A DNA stretch of 21,056 nucleotides. Origin: a virus. This document shows, piece by piece, positions 5,646 to 13,255 of this stretch; position 1 is the stretch's first letter, and every line of letters starts with the position of its first letter. The position numbers were made by a program, and so were the translations under genes. The stretch is from positions 1-21,056 of IMG/VR virus record IMGVR_UViG_3300029442_000020, one strand, 5' to 3'. The notes beneath the pieces were generated by a model. It was given only the letters and a program-made list of their open reading frames with translations, was not told where the DNA came from and made no database searches.

Positions 5646-7979
5646 ATGTCCGACAACATTGACCCAGAACAAATTCGCGAACTCAATGCAAATTTAGCAG
5701 CATTAAACGAGACGCTTTCCAAAGCATCCGGAACGGCCGCAAAAGCCCCAGGATCTGGTGTTGGTGCCGGTGTTATGTCGGAACTATTTGGCATGTCCAA
5801 AAAAGCATCAGGGACACTAGATGCATTAGGGGGCAGTGCCTTAGGACTGTCTAAAGCATTGTATTCCGGTCAAAAAGGCGCAGCAGTTTTTAGCGATGCG
5901 TTAGAAGGCCTGTCAACTGCAATATTAATGATCCCTGGGCTAGGCCTAGTAGCCAAGGCCGCTACAATGACTGTGCTGGCATTTTCTAAAGCACTTGGGG
6001 CAGTTAATAAACAAGGCGATGCACTTTACAAGTCCTACCAAGATTTAGCAAAATCTGGATCAACTGCATCAGACGGTATAACTGGCGTGTTCAACAACAT
6101 GCAGAAGTTTGGCTACGGTATCGAAGAACTTGATAAAATGGTCAAGTTGGTTTCGGAAAATTCCGAAACCTTGGCTGCATTTAGTCTAACTGCAGCCAAC
6201 GGCGCTAGTGCATTTTCCGGAGCAATGCAAGGACTAGTTAGAGATCCTGGACTTAAACTGTTGGGTAAAACTCCCGATGATATCAACGCCGCCGGGGCTG
6301 CCTTTATCAAACAAGCAGTAGCATCGGGGCAAACTCAGGCAACAATTGGAAATAATTTATCCACTGGCACTAGAGAATATGTTATGCAACTTGATAGATT
6401 GCAAAAACTTACAGGAACTAGTGCAGATCAATTGCAAAAGCAGCAAGATGAAGCATTAAATCAAGACGCCTACAATCAAGTAATAGCCGAGCTAAAAGCC
6501 AGAGCAGCAGCAGGCGGCCCTGATGCAGAAATAGCAAAAGCACAGATGAATAAAATATTGTCTGTAAGTGCTACACTTGGTGCCGAGCAAAGGAAACAAT
6601 ATCAAGCAGGTATCGGCGGTGATATTGCCGCTATGGGGCCGTTGTTTATGGCAGCACCAAATTTGCTTAAAGATAGTATGGATGAAACAGCATCCACGAC
6701 TAAAACCATGAACAACTATGCCCAAGATGCGGGCAATACACTAAAAGCCCTTGGGCCCAGTGCCAAGTTAGCCGCCGGTGCATTCCGTGAAACCGTTGGA
6801 TCGGCCCGAGAACTTCGAGAATCTCAGTTAAGAGCTAGTAACTATGATGAACGAAATGCCGCAGTAGATAAAGCACAAGATGTACAAGATTCTGCAACCG
6901 AAAGCCTATCAGATCTAGAGTTACAAAACATGAATTCTAGAGATGCTCTACAGAGTTTTGTTCAACTAGGAGTAGCACCAGCAACCAAAGCAATGGATGC
7001 CTTTGCCAAAGGTGCATCTCACGCTACCAGCTTACTGCCAGGCGCAGGCCCAGCTGGTCAAAACAGTGTTGCAGGTAAACTGGATGCAATGAATACAGCA
7101 GGCGGAAGAGTTGTTCCATCCGGTGCCGGTGGCAGCCCAGCCGGATCTGCAGGACAACAAGTAGTAGGATCAAGTGAAGCAAGAGCTAAAGCTGAAGGGT
7201 ATTACGGCAAGAAAATGTCGGATACAGAGTTTAGTTCATTAATAAAAGCAACACACGCCGAAGCCGGCGCAGGTAAAAAAGCCAGCCAAGAAGAGCAAGC
7301 TATGATAATGGCCTCTGTGTTGAATAGAGCTCGCACAGATCAAGGTGGAATTATGGGTGCCTTGACTGCTAAAAACCAGTTTCAATCAGTTACCGGTACA
7401 GCAGCTGATGGTCATCGAGCTAGCAACAACTATCTCCAGGGTCCAGATAAAGATCGTTTAAAATCAATTGAAGGTGCTACCGCATACCTAGATAAAATAT
7501 CTAAAGAGCAAAAGAACTTTACAGCGGCCAGTTCAGCCGCATACGGCCCAGGTACTAACATTGGCTATAGAGATAAAATGCTAGCTGGTGGTGGACAAGT
7601 AATTGGTGGTAGTGTGTTTCAAACTGGAATGCCCACCGGGTCAAAATCTAACGCAAATGACAAAACTACACTTGCATCGGACAGCCATAAAGCTCAACTA
7701 GGGGATTTAGATAAAGCAGCACAAGCCGCTCGCGATAAACTAGCCGCAACTACCGCCGGCCCACTAAACGGCTACCAATCTCAACTTAGTGGGTTAAACC
7801 CATCAAAAACATTACCGGAAAAAACAGACGCCACACAAACAGCCGCGAATCTTCCTGTGGCAGGCGACGATAAACATGCTGATTTGTTATCTCAAATTTT
7901 AGGCAGCCTTGATAATCTCAATCATTCTAATCAACAAATCGCTAGTAGCACCAAGAAATCTGTACAGCTACAATCATAA
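5646..7979 (+). CDS. Tape-measure-like tail/baseplate protein with SleB-like cell-wall hydrolase domain
   Basis: This 777-residue protein has a long Ala/Leu/Lys-rich helical N-terminal part. A hydrophobic stretch (AILMIPGLGLVAKAATMTVL) lies near residues 95-115, as in many tail tape-measure proteins. From about residue 524 to 665 a different domain appears: MSDTEFSSLIKATHAEAGAG, then EEQAMIMASVLNRA and SSAAYGPGTNIGYRDKM. This fits the SleB-like cell-wall hydrolase family, with E539 the likely catalytic Glu. The last 110 residues are low-complexity helix. The role is inferred: setting tail length or forming the hub, and cutting peptidoglycan during DNA entry. In T4 these jobs belong to gp29 and gp5. 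ATG 5646 is preferred over an upstream ATG at 5604 because a late promoter sits between them. It is the first gene of the late run leading to portal gp20. Confidence 0.7.
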   Translation: MSDNIDPEQIRELNANLAALNETLSKASGTAAKAPGSGVGAGVMSELFGMSKKASGTLDALGGSALGLSKALYSGQKGAAVFSDALEGLSTAILMIPGLGLVAKAATMTVLAFSKALGAVNKQGDALYKSYQDLAKSGSTASDGITGVFNNMQKFGYGIEELDKMVKLVSENSETLAAFSLTAANGASAFSGAMQGLVRDPGLKLLGKTPDDINAAGAAFIKQAVASGQTQATIGNNLSTGTREYVMQLDRLQKLTGTSADQLQKQQDEALNQDAYNQVIAELKARAAAGGPDAEIAKAQMNKILSVSATLGAEQRKQYQAGIGGDIAAMGPLFMAAPNLLKDSMDETASTTKTMNNYAQDAGNTLKALGPSAKLAAGAFRETVGSARELRESQLRASNYDERNAAVDKAQDVQDSATESLSDLELQNMNSRDALQSFVQLGVAPATKAMDAFAKGASHATSLLPGAGPAGQNSVAGKLDAMNTAGGRVVPSGAGGSPAGSAGQQVVGSSEARAKAEGYYGKKMSDTEFSSLIKATHAEAGAGKKASQEEQAMIMASVLNRARTDQGGIMGALTAKNQFQSVTGTAADGHRASNNYLQGPDKDRLKSIEGATAYLDKISKEQKNFTAASSAAYGPGTNIGYRDKMLAGGGQVIGGSVFQTGMPTGSKSNANDKTTLASDSHKAQLGDLDKAAQAARDKLAATTAGPLNGYQSQLSGLNPSKTLPEKTDATQTAANLPVAGDDKHADLLSQILGSLDNLNHSNQQIASSTKKSVQLQS

Positions 7980-7983
7980 CTAC

Positions 7984-7990
7984 ATAAATA
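7984..7990 (+). promoter_or_regulatory. T4-type late promoter, near-leaderless
   Basis: ATAAATA lies in the four-base step between the end of the tape-measure-like gene and the GIY-YIG gene. Seven bases separate it from ATG 7998, so the predicted leader is about two bases and there is no Shine-Dalgarno. It is the nearest promoter upstream of portal gp20. Confidence 0.6.
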
Positions 7991-7997
7991 TACGACT

Positions 7998-8480
7998 ATG
8001 GAATTTTATGTATATCAGTATATTACAAACTCGGGCACACCTTATTATATAGGTAAGGGATCTGGCCGCCGCATGCATAGACACCATACCAAAACAACAG
8101 TACCTCCTGTAGAGCGCAGAATTGTTATTAAAGATGGGCTTACCAACGAAGAAGCTAAACAACTCGAAGGTGAATTAATTACCAAATATGGTCGCAAATT
8201 GGATGGCGGTATTTTAGATAATATTAAAATTAATCAGTGGGCGTGTGCGGTAGGGTGGAAACACTCTGAAGAAACCAAACGAAAAATAAGCGAAGGCAAT
8301 AAGGGTAAAGTTCGTACAGAAGAACACAAAAAAAATTATCGTAAACCTAAAACAGCAGAACATGCTGAAAAAATTAGACAGGCAAACCTGGGCCGCCCGT
8401 ACGACCCAATTAGGGCAGCTAAAATATCAGCCACTCTTAGAGCAAGAGGCAAATCCAAGGAACAGTTAAATGGCAACTGA
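7998..8480 (+). CDS. GIY-YIG homing endonuclease with NUMOD3 repeats
   Basis: This 160-residue protein starts FYVYQYI (GIY position, residues 3-9) and PYYIGKG (YIG, 15-21). An Arg/His-rich stretch GRRMHRHH follows, then the helix EAKQLEGELITKYGR with the metal-binding Glu (E57 or E59). From about residue 88 on there are NUMOD3-like DNA-binding modules: WKHSEETKRKISEGNKGK, TEEHKKN, TAEHAEKIRQANLGR and AAKISATLRARGK. This is the standard plan of a phage free-standing GIY-YIG homing endonuclease. It is placed between tail and portal genes and overlaps the gp20 start by 11 bases, so it also carries the Shine-Dalgarno of gp20 (AAGGAA, 8457-8462). Confidence 0.9.
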   Translation: MEFYVYQYITNSGTPYYIGKGSGRRMHRHHTKTTVPPVERRIVIKDGLTNEEAKQLEGELITKYGRKLDGGILDNIKINQWACAVGWKHSEETKRKISEGNKGKVRTEEHKKNYRKPKTAEHAEKIRQANLGRPYDPIRAAKISATLRARGKSKEQLNGN

Positions 8481-10305
8481 AAACGGTAAAAACGGAAGAA
8501 ATGGTGGCTGGCGCAAGTATTTTAAAGTCGCTAACACCGGCGGCCAATTAAGTCCAATTTCAGGTGGCAACCAATTTGGATTACCTGGATATGACCGCCA
8601 ACGTGGCGGTGATTTTACCGGCGGTACACCCAACGACTTTGCATTCCGCAACTACGCTAGCCGCTTACCAGAAGTATATTCTGGACACCCAAATCGTATT
8701 GAACGCTACAATCAATATGAAAACATGGATGCTGACTCCGAAGTTAATGCCTGCTTGGACATTATTGCCGAGTTTAGCACACAGGTCAACAACGATAACA
8801 AAACACCATTTGACATTACTTTTACCGACAAGCCAACTGATCACGAGATCGAAATTGTTAAAAAGCAACTACAACAGTGGACTAAACTAAACAAATTAGA
8901 TCAACGCATATTTAAACTATTCCGCAATACAATCAAGTACGGCGATCAAGTATTCCTCCGTGATCCTGAAACTTTTGAAATGTTCTGGATCGACAATGTT
9001 AAAGTAGCCCGTGTTATTGTTAACGAAAGTGAAGGCAAGCGTCCTGAGCAGTATATCATTCGCGACATTAATCCTAACTTTCAAAATATGTCAGTAGCGT
9101 CAAAAACCACATCTGACTACTATGTGAGCCGTGCCACAGGATCAGTTGGTCAAAATAACTATACGGCCCCTAGCGGCGGTGCAGGCGGTGGCGGTAGTGC
9201 CGGCACAGGAAACAGCCGTTTTACACAGGCCATGAACGAATCGTGCATTGATGCTCGCCATATTGTACACCTGACCTTAAACGAAGGCTTAGATTATTTC
9301 TGGCCATTTGGACAAAGTATTCTAGAAAACATTTTTAAAGTTTACAAACAAAAAGAATTGCTAGAAGATTCTGTCCTGATTTATCGTGTACAGCGAGCAC
9401 CAGAACGCAGATTATTCAAAATTGACGTGGGCAACATGCCAAGTCACATGGCCATGGCCTTTGTGGAACGTGTCAAAAACGAAATGCACCAGCGCAGAAT
9501 TCCTACCACAACAGGCGGTGGCGCTAATATGATGGATGCTAGTTATAATCCATTATCAGTAAACGAAGACTACTTCTTCCCACAAACCAGCGACGGCCGT
9601 GGTAGCTCGGTAGAAGTCTTGCCCGGCGGCGAAAATCTAGGCGAGATTGACGATTTAAAATACTTTAATAATAAAATGGCCCGTGGCCTGCGTGTACCAA
9701 GTAGCTACTTGCCTACAGGTCCAGATGACAGTAATTTAGCCATGAACGATGGCCGTGTAGGCACAGCACTTATACAAGAATACCGCTTTAATCAGTATTG
9801 TATGCGTTTACAACGATTGATTATGCAGAAGTTAGATGACGAATTTAAGATGTTTTTGCGTTGGAGAGGCTTTAATATTGATGCTGGATTGTTTAGTATT
9901 AGCTTATGTGAGCCACAAAACTTTGCCAGCTATCGTCAAGCTGAAATGGATACAACCCGTATTACCGCATTTAGTCAACTAGAAGCACTACCTTACATGA
10001 GTAAGCGTTTTATGATGAAGCGTTATCTTGGATTAACCGACGAAGAAATCATGGAAAATGAAGAATACTGGCGTGAAGAGCGTGAAGAGCCAGAATTGCA
10101 AACTACACAAGGGCAAGACCTGCGCAGTGTTGGCATTACTCCGTCAGGCCTTGAAGCCGATATTCAAGCTGGACAAGATCTTGCTGGAGCAGATATTATG
10201 GGCGACGAAGCCGGTACTCCACCAGTTCCTAGCGTATCACCACAAGGTACTTCTCCTGGTGCAGGCGCTCCGGCTGCAGGCGCTCCGGGCGTTCCTGGAG
10301 TCTAA
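8470..10305 (+). CDS. 20: Portal vertex protein gp20
   Basis: This 611-residue protein forms the dodecameric portal through which DNA enters and leaves the head and which nucleates prohead assembly. Family signatures include RLPEVYSGHPNRIERYNQYE, DADSEVNACLDIIAEFSTQ, VLIYRVQRAPERRLFKIDVGN, LPGGENLGEIDDLKYFNNK and LRVPSSYLP. Its length is near that of cyanophage gp20, larger than T4 (524). Two parts look added: a glycine-rich linker GGAGGGGSAGTG at about residues 235-246, and a Gly/Pro/Ala-rich tail after residue 590. It starts inside the 3' end of the homing endonuclease, with a Shine-Dalgarno at 8457-8462, and no late promoter of its own is visible. Confidence 0.97.
   Translation: MATENGKNGRNGGWRKYFKVANTGGQLSPISGGNQFGLPGYDRQRGGDFTGGTPNDFAFRNYASRLPEVYSGHPNRIERYNQYENMDADSEVNACLDIIAEFSTQVNNDNKTPFDITFTDKPTDHEIEIVKKQLQQWTKLNKLDQRIFKLFRNTIKYGDQVFLRDPETFEMFWIDNVKVARVIVNESEGKRPEQYIIRDINPNFQNMSVASKTTSDYYVSRATGSVGQNNYTAPSGGAGGGGSAGTGNSRFTQAMNESCIDARHIVHLTLNEGLDYFWPFGQSILENIFKVYKQKELLEDSVLIYRVQRAPERRLFKIDVGNMPSHMAMAFVERVKNEMHQRRIPTTTGGGANMMDASYNPLSVNEDYFFPQTSDGRGSSVEVLPGGENLGEIDDLKYFNNKMARGLRVPSSYLPTGPDDSNLAMNDGRVGTALIQEYRFNQYCMRLQRLIMQKLDDEFKMFLRWRGFNIDAGLFSISLCEPQNFASYRQAEMDTTRITAFSQLEALPYMSKRFMMKRYLGLTDEEIMENEEYWREEREEPELQTTQGQDLRSVGITPSGLEADIQAGQDLAGADIMGDEAGTPPVPSVSPQGTSPGAGAPAAGAPGVPGV
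10261..10288 (+). repeat. Tandem 13-base repeat in the portal C-terminal tail
   Basis: GCAGGCGCTCCGG occurs at 10261-10273 and 10276-10288 with a 15-base period, coding for two AGAPA/AGAPG units at the end of gp20. It is a short coding repeat, probably arisen by slippage. Confidence 0.8.
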
Positions 10306-10307
10306 CG

Positions 10308-10314
10308 CTAAATA
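10308..10314 (+). promoter_or_regulatory. T4-type late promoter, near-leaderless
   Basis: CTAAATA begins three bases after the gp20 stop codon and lies seven bases before ATG 10322. The predicted leader is about two bases with no Shine-Dalgarno; GGAG at 10297-10300 is too far from the ATG to serve. Confidence 0.55.
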
Positions 10315-10321
10315 TTAGACA

Positions 10322-10543
10322 ATGATATTAAACGAAATCTACGACAAAAGCCCTGAGGCGTATCAAGATGTAAGTCAGGACAATAGCCAGCCACAACTAG
10401 GCGATACTAGAAAAACACGACTGACACTTCGTCAAATTAACAAATTGCGCCAAATGCAAGATGTTAGAAGTGTAGAGTATAAAGAAAAACTCAAACTCGT
10501 TAAACAGCAATATGCCCCTCCTCCAGCGGCACCTGGACTATAG
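10322..10543 (+). CDS. Small conserved hypothetical protein between gp20 and the core gene
   Basis: This 73-residue protein is basic and helical in the middle (TLRQINKLRQMQDVRSVEY then KEKLKLVKQQYA) and ends PPPAAPGL. Small proteins of this type follow gp20 in marine T4-like phages, where T4 has gp67. The sequence does not allow a firm link to gp67. Its place among head genes and its own late promoter suggest a part in prohead core assembly. It is followed by about 106 non-coding bases that carry the next promoter. Confidence 0.7.
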   Translation: MILNEIYDKSPEAYQDVSQDNSQPQLGDTRKTRLTLRQINKLRQMQDVRSVEYKEKLKLVKQQYAPPPAAPGL

Positions 10544-10611
10544 TTACCTGTAACAAACTAGTCAAAAATACCCAGTTTTAAACCCCAAAAGTACCAATAT
10601 TATTCGTTGGT

Positions 10612-10619
10612 AGTAAATA
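10612..10619 (+). promoter_or_regulatory. T4-type late promoter of the core/protease/scaffold/capsid genes
   Basis: AGTAAATA followed by CCTTACG. The predicted start is about base 10625, giving a leader of about 25 bases with the Shine-Dalgarno TAGGAG (10639-10644) ahead of ATG 10650. The rest of the 10544-10649 gap shows no further signal. Confidence 0.5.
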
Positions 10620-10649
10620 CCTTACGAGCCATTACCTATAGGAGAAAAT

Positions 10650-11468
10650 ATGACATCGAAATTTGAACAGTTAATTGAGTTTGTAATCAATGACGAAGAA
10701 GACAAAGCTAAAGAGCTTTTCCACGACATCGTGGTACAAAAATCCCGTGAAATCTACGAAAACCTTATGAATGAGGAAGAAGATGACGAAGAAGAAGATT
10801 CTGAAGAAGAAGAAGATCTTGAAGAAGGTCAAGACTGTATCGGCGGCGACGCTAGCGACGATTTAATGCAAGATGTTGAATCTGACGAAGCTGGAATGCA
10901 GATGGAAGATGAAGCTGAATTTGATGATGAAGCTGAAGAAGACGGCGAAGAATTAACACACGACATTGAAGGCGGCAATGATGTTGAACACGATATCGAA
11001 GATCGCGTTATTGACTTAGAAGACAAACTTGACGAACTCATGGCTGAATTTGAGTCATTAATGGGTGGAGAAGAAGGTGGCGAAGAGTCTGATTTAGGCG
11101 GTGAAGAAGGCGACGAACTAGGCGGCGACTCACTAGAAATGGACGATACACAAGCATTTGCTCCTGAAATGATGGAAGAAAACATCAATTTAGCAGCCGC
11201 TCCAAAGCCTGTAACAAGCGAGCCAGCTGGTACAAATACCAAGTCTACTGTAGCATTTAACAGTGGTGCTAAAGGTATGGAAGGTGCTCCGGTTAGAATG
11301 ACTGGTGACACAGCCAAAGGCCGCCCCGCTCCAAGTACACAAGCAGTAAGCAGTGACAAGTTCCAAAACGAACCTGCAACTGGCAGTAAAAAATTATCCC
11401 CAGCACCAAAGCCCACAACGGCTCAAGCAGCTGGTGTTAATACAAGAACTCCGTTTCCAAAAGGTTAA
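10650..11468 (+). CDS. Very acidic prohead core protein (candidate gp67/gp68 equivalent)
   Basis: This 272-residue protein begins with a normal helix (KFEQLIEFVINDEEDKAKEL). From about residue 40 to 175 it is dominated by Glu and Asp, with runs such as EEEDDEEEDSEEEEDLEEG. After residue 180 it changes to a Pro/Ala/Thr/Lys-rich, probably disordered tail with two related segments: PKPVTSEPAGTNTKSTVAF and PKPTTAQAAGVNTRTPF. Acidic, low-complexity proteins at this position are prohead core components in T4-like phages and are usually cleaved by gp21. LEE followed by Gly near residue 57 would fit the gp21 rule of cutting after Glu in (I/L)xE. The assignment rests on place and composition. A 195-codon antisense frame is only the mirror of the acidic codons. 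Confidence 0.7.
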   Translation: MTSKFEQLIEFVINDEEDKAKELFHDIVVQKSREIYENLMNEEEDDEEEDSEEEEDLEEGQDCIGGDASDDLMQDVESDEAGMQMEDEAEFDDEAEEDGEELTHDIEGGNDVEHDIEDRVIDLEDKLDELMAEFESLMGGEEGGEESDLGGEEGDELGGDSLEMDDTQAFAPEMMEENINLAAAPKPVTSEPAGTNTKSTVAFNSGAKGMEGAPVRMTGDTAKGRPAPSTQAVSSDKFQNEPATGSKKLSPAPKPTTAQAAGVNTRTPFPKG

Positions 11469-11477
11469 TGGCTAGGT

Positions 11478-12128
11478 ATGGCTCGATATCTAAAAGAACA
11501 TCTAAGCTTCACCCAGGCAGGGCTTGAAATCCTGTCAGAGGAAGCTCAAGATGGCTCCGGTAAAGGTACCCTAAAATTAAAGGGTATTTGTATCGAGGGC
11601 GGCGTTCGTAACGCCAATGAGCGAGTATATCCAGTAGATGAAATTGCCAAAGCAGTGGATACCATCAACGAACAAATTAAAACAGGTCATTCAGTATTGG
11701 GCGAAGTAGATCACCCAGATGATTTAAAAATTAATCTTGATCGTGTAAGTCACATGATTGAAAAAATGTGGATGGATGGCCCTGCTGGTATGGGAACATT
11801 AAAGATACTACCTACACCAATGGGCGAACTAGTGAAAACTATGTTGACTAACGGTGTAAAATTAGGGGTTAGTAGTCGTGGCAGCGGTAATGTCAACGAC
11901 CATAACGGACATGTCAGTGACTTTGAAATTGTCACTGTAGATGTGGTTGCTCAGCCAAGTGCTCCAAATGCATATCCAACAGCAATCTATGAAGGCCTTT
12001 TGAATCACAAAGGTGGACAAAGATTGTTAGATATGTTCAAGGATCCAGCCAAGAGCAGCAAAGCACAGAGATTCGTATCAAATGAAGTGATTCGTTTGAT
12101 TAAGGGTCTTAAGATTGAAGGAAAATAA
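11478..12128 (+). CDS. 21: Prohead core protease gp21
   Basis: This 216-residue protein (T4 gp21 has about 212) is the maturation protease of family S80, which cuts scaffold, core and capsid proteins inside the prohead. Conserved landmarks are GICIEGGVRNANERVYP, the catalytic His in LGEVDHPDD (H79), the catalytic Ser in LGVSSRGSG (S132 or S133) and the conserved VDVVAQPSAPNA, whose Asp is D155. At the C-terminal side AIYE followed by GLL (E172) matches the (I/L)xE cleavage rule and may be the self-processing site. It starts 9 bases after the core gene and ends one base before gp22. Confidence 0.96.
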   Translation: MARYLKEHLSFTQAGLEILSEEAQDGSGKGTLKLKGICIEGGVRNANERVYPVDEIAKAVDTINEQIKTGHSVLGEVDHPDDLKINLDRVSHMIEKMWMDGPAGMGTLKILPTPMGELVKTMLTNGVKLGVSSRGSGNVNDHNGHVSDFEIVTVDVVAQPSAPNAYPTAIYEGLLNHKGGQRLLDMFKDPAKSSKAQRFVSNEVIRLIKGLKIEGK

Positions 12129-12129
12129 T

Positions 12130-13230
12130 ATGCTAGATGCTATTAAACCGTTACTAGATAGCGACTTGATCAACGAAGAAACTCAACAACAGATCTCAGA
12201 AGCATGGGAAGTAAAGTTGAACGAAGCCCGTGAACAAGTACGTGCAGAACTCCGCGAAGAGTTTGCACACCGCTATGAGCATGACAAAACAGTGATGGTG
12301 GAAGCCTTAGATCGTATGGTAACAGAAGGTCTGCAAGTAGAACTTGAACAAGTACAAGCTGAAAAGCAAGCACTTGCTGAAGATCGTGTTAAGTTCCAAG
12401 GTAAAATGAAAGAATCAGCAACGAAGTTTAACTCGTTTATGGTTACTAAATTAGCCGAAGAAATTGGCGAATTGCGTAAAGATCGCAAGATGCACTCAGA
12501 AGGTGTTCAGAAGTTAGAATCCTTTGTAGTACATGCACTTGCTCGTGAGATTTCAGAATTTGCAACAGACAAACAAGATGTAGTTAATACAAAAGTTCGT
12601 TTGGTGCGTGAAGCTCGCAAAACATTGGAAGGTCTGAAGAGTAGATTTGTTAAAGAATCTGCACAGAAGATGACCCAAGCTGTTAGCCGTCATCTCAAAG
12701 CTGAACTCAGCCAGTTGCAAGAAGACATTAAAGTTGCTCGTGAGAACAATTTTGGTCGTCGTATTTTTGAAGCGTATGCAAGTGAATTTGGTGCAACTCA
12801 TTTAAATGAGAAGCAAGAAGTTCGTAAACTGCATGATACAATCGCTGCCAAAGATGCAAAACTGTCAGAGGCCATCAAATTCGCCCAGAAAGCAAAAGTT
12901 TTGGTCGAAACCAAAGAACGCGAAATGCGTATCCTTAAAGAATCTAATCAGCGTGAAGCTGCACTAGAGGAATTGCTTGCTCCTTTAAACAAGGAAAAAG
13001 CAGAAGTGATGCGTAATTTGCTTGAAAGCGTACAGACAACTCGTTTGTCCAATGCTTTTGAAAAGTATCTACCAGCAGTTTTAGAAGATCGTTCCGTAAA
13101 AGCCAAAAAAGTAATTACTGAATCATTGTCTGAAGCAACTGGCGATAAATCTGCCCGCAGTCCAGATGCAGATCGTATTGCTGAAAATCAAAGCAATGTG
13201 ATCGATCTAAAGCGTTTGGCAGGGCTGTAA
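12130..13230 (+). CDS. 22: Prohead core scaffold protein gp22
   Basis: This 366-residue protein is predicted to be almost wholly alpha-helical, with long charged coiled-coil stretches (EQVQAEKQALAEDRVKFQG, LAEEIGELRKDRKMH, LHDTIAAKDAKLSEAIKFA). It is the main internal scaffold on which gp23 assembles; gp21 later degrades it. SLSE followed by ATG near residue 340 fits a gp21 cut site. The start is ATG 12130, with AAGGA at 12118-12122 inside the end of gp21; an upstream TTG at 12115 is in frame but less likely. It sits between protease and capsid genes, as in T4. Confidence 0.93.
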   Translation: MLDAIKPLLDSDLINEETQQQISEAWEVKLNEAREQVRAELREEFAHRYEHDKTVMVEALDRMVTEGLQVELEQVQAEKQALAEDRVKFQGKMKESATKFNSFMVTKLAEEIGELRKDRKMHSEGVQKLESFVVHALAREISEFATDKQDVVNTKVRLVREARKTLEGLKSRFVKESAQKMTQAVSRHLKAELSQLQEDIKVARENNFGRRIFEAYASEFGATHLNEKQEVRKLHDTIAAKDAKLSEAIKFAQKAKVLVETKEREMRILKESNQREAALEELLAPLNKEKAEVMRNLLESVQTTRLSNAFEKYLPAVLEDRSVKAKKVITESLSEATGDKSARSPDADRIAENQSNVIDLKRLAGL

Positions 13231-13255
13231 AAAGATATAACAAAAGGAGACTTAA

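Noticed and set aside
10829-11416. 195-codon open frame on the minus strand opposite the acidic core gene
   Set aside because: It is a Ser/Pro-rich mirror of GAA/GAT-rich codons, with no ribosome site and no family motif.
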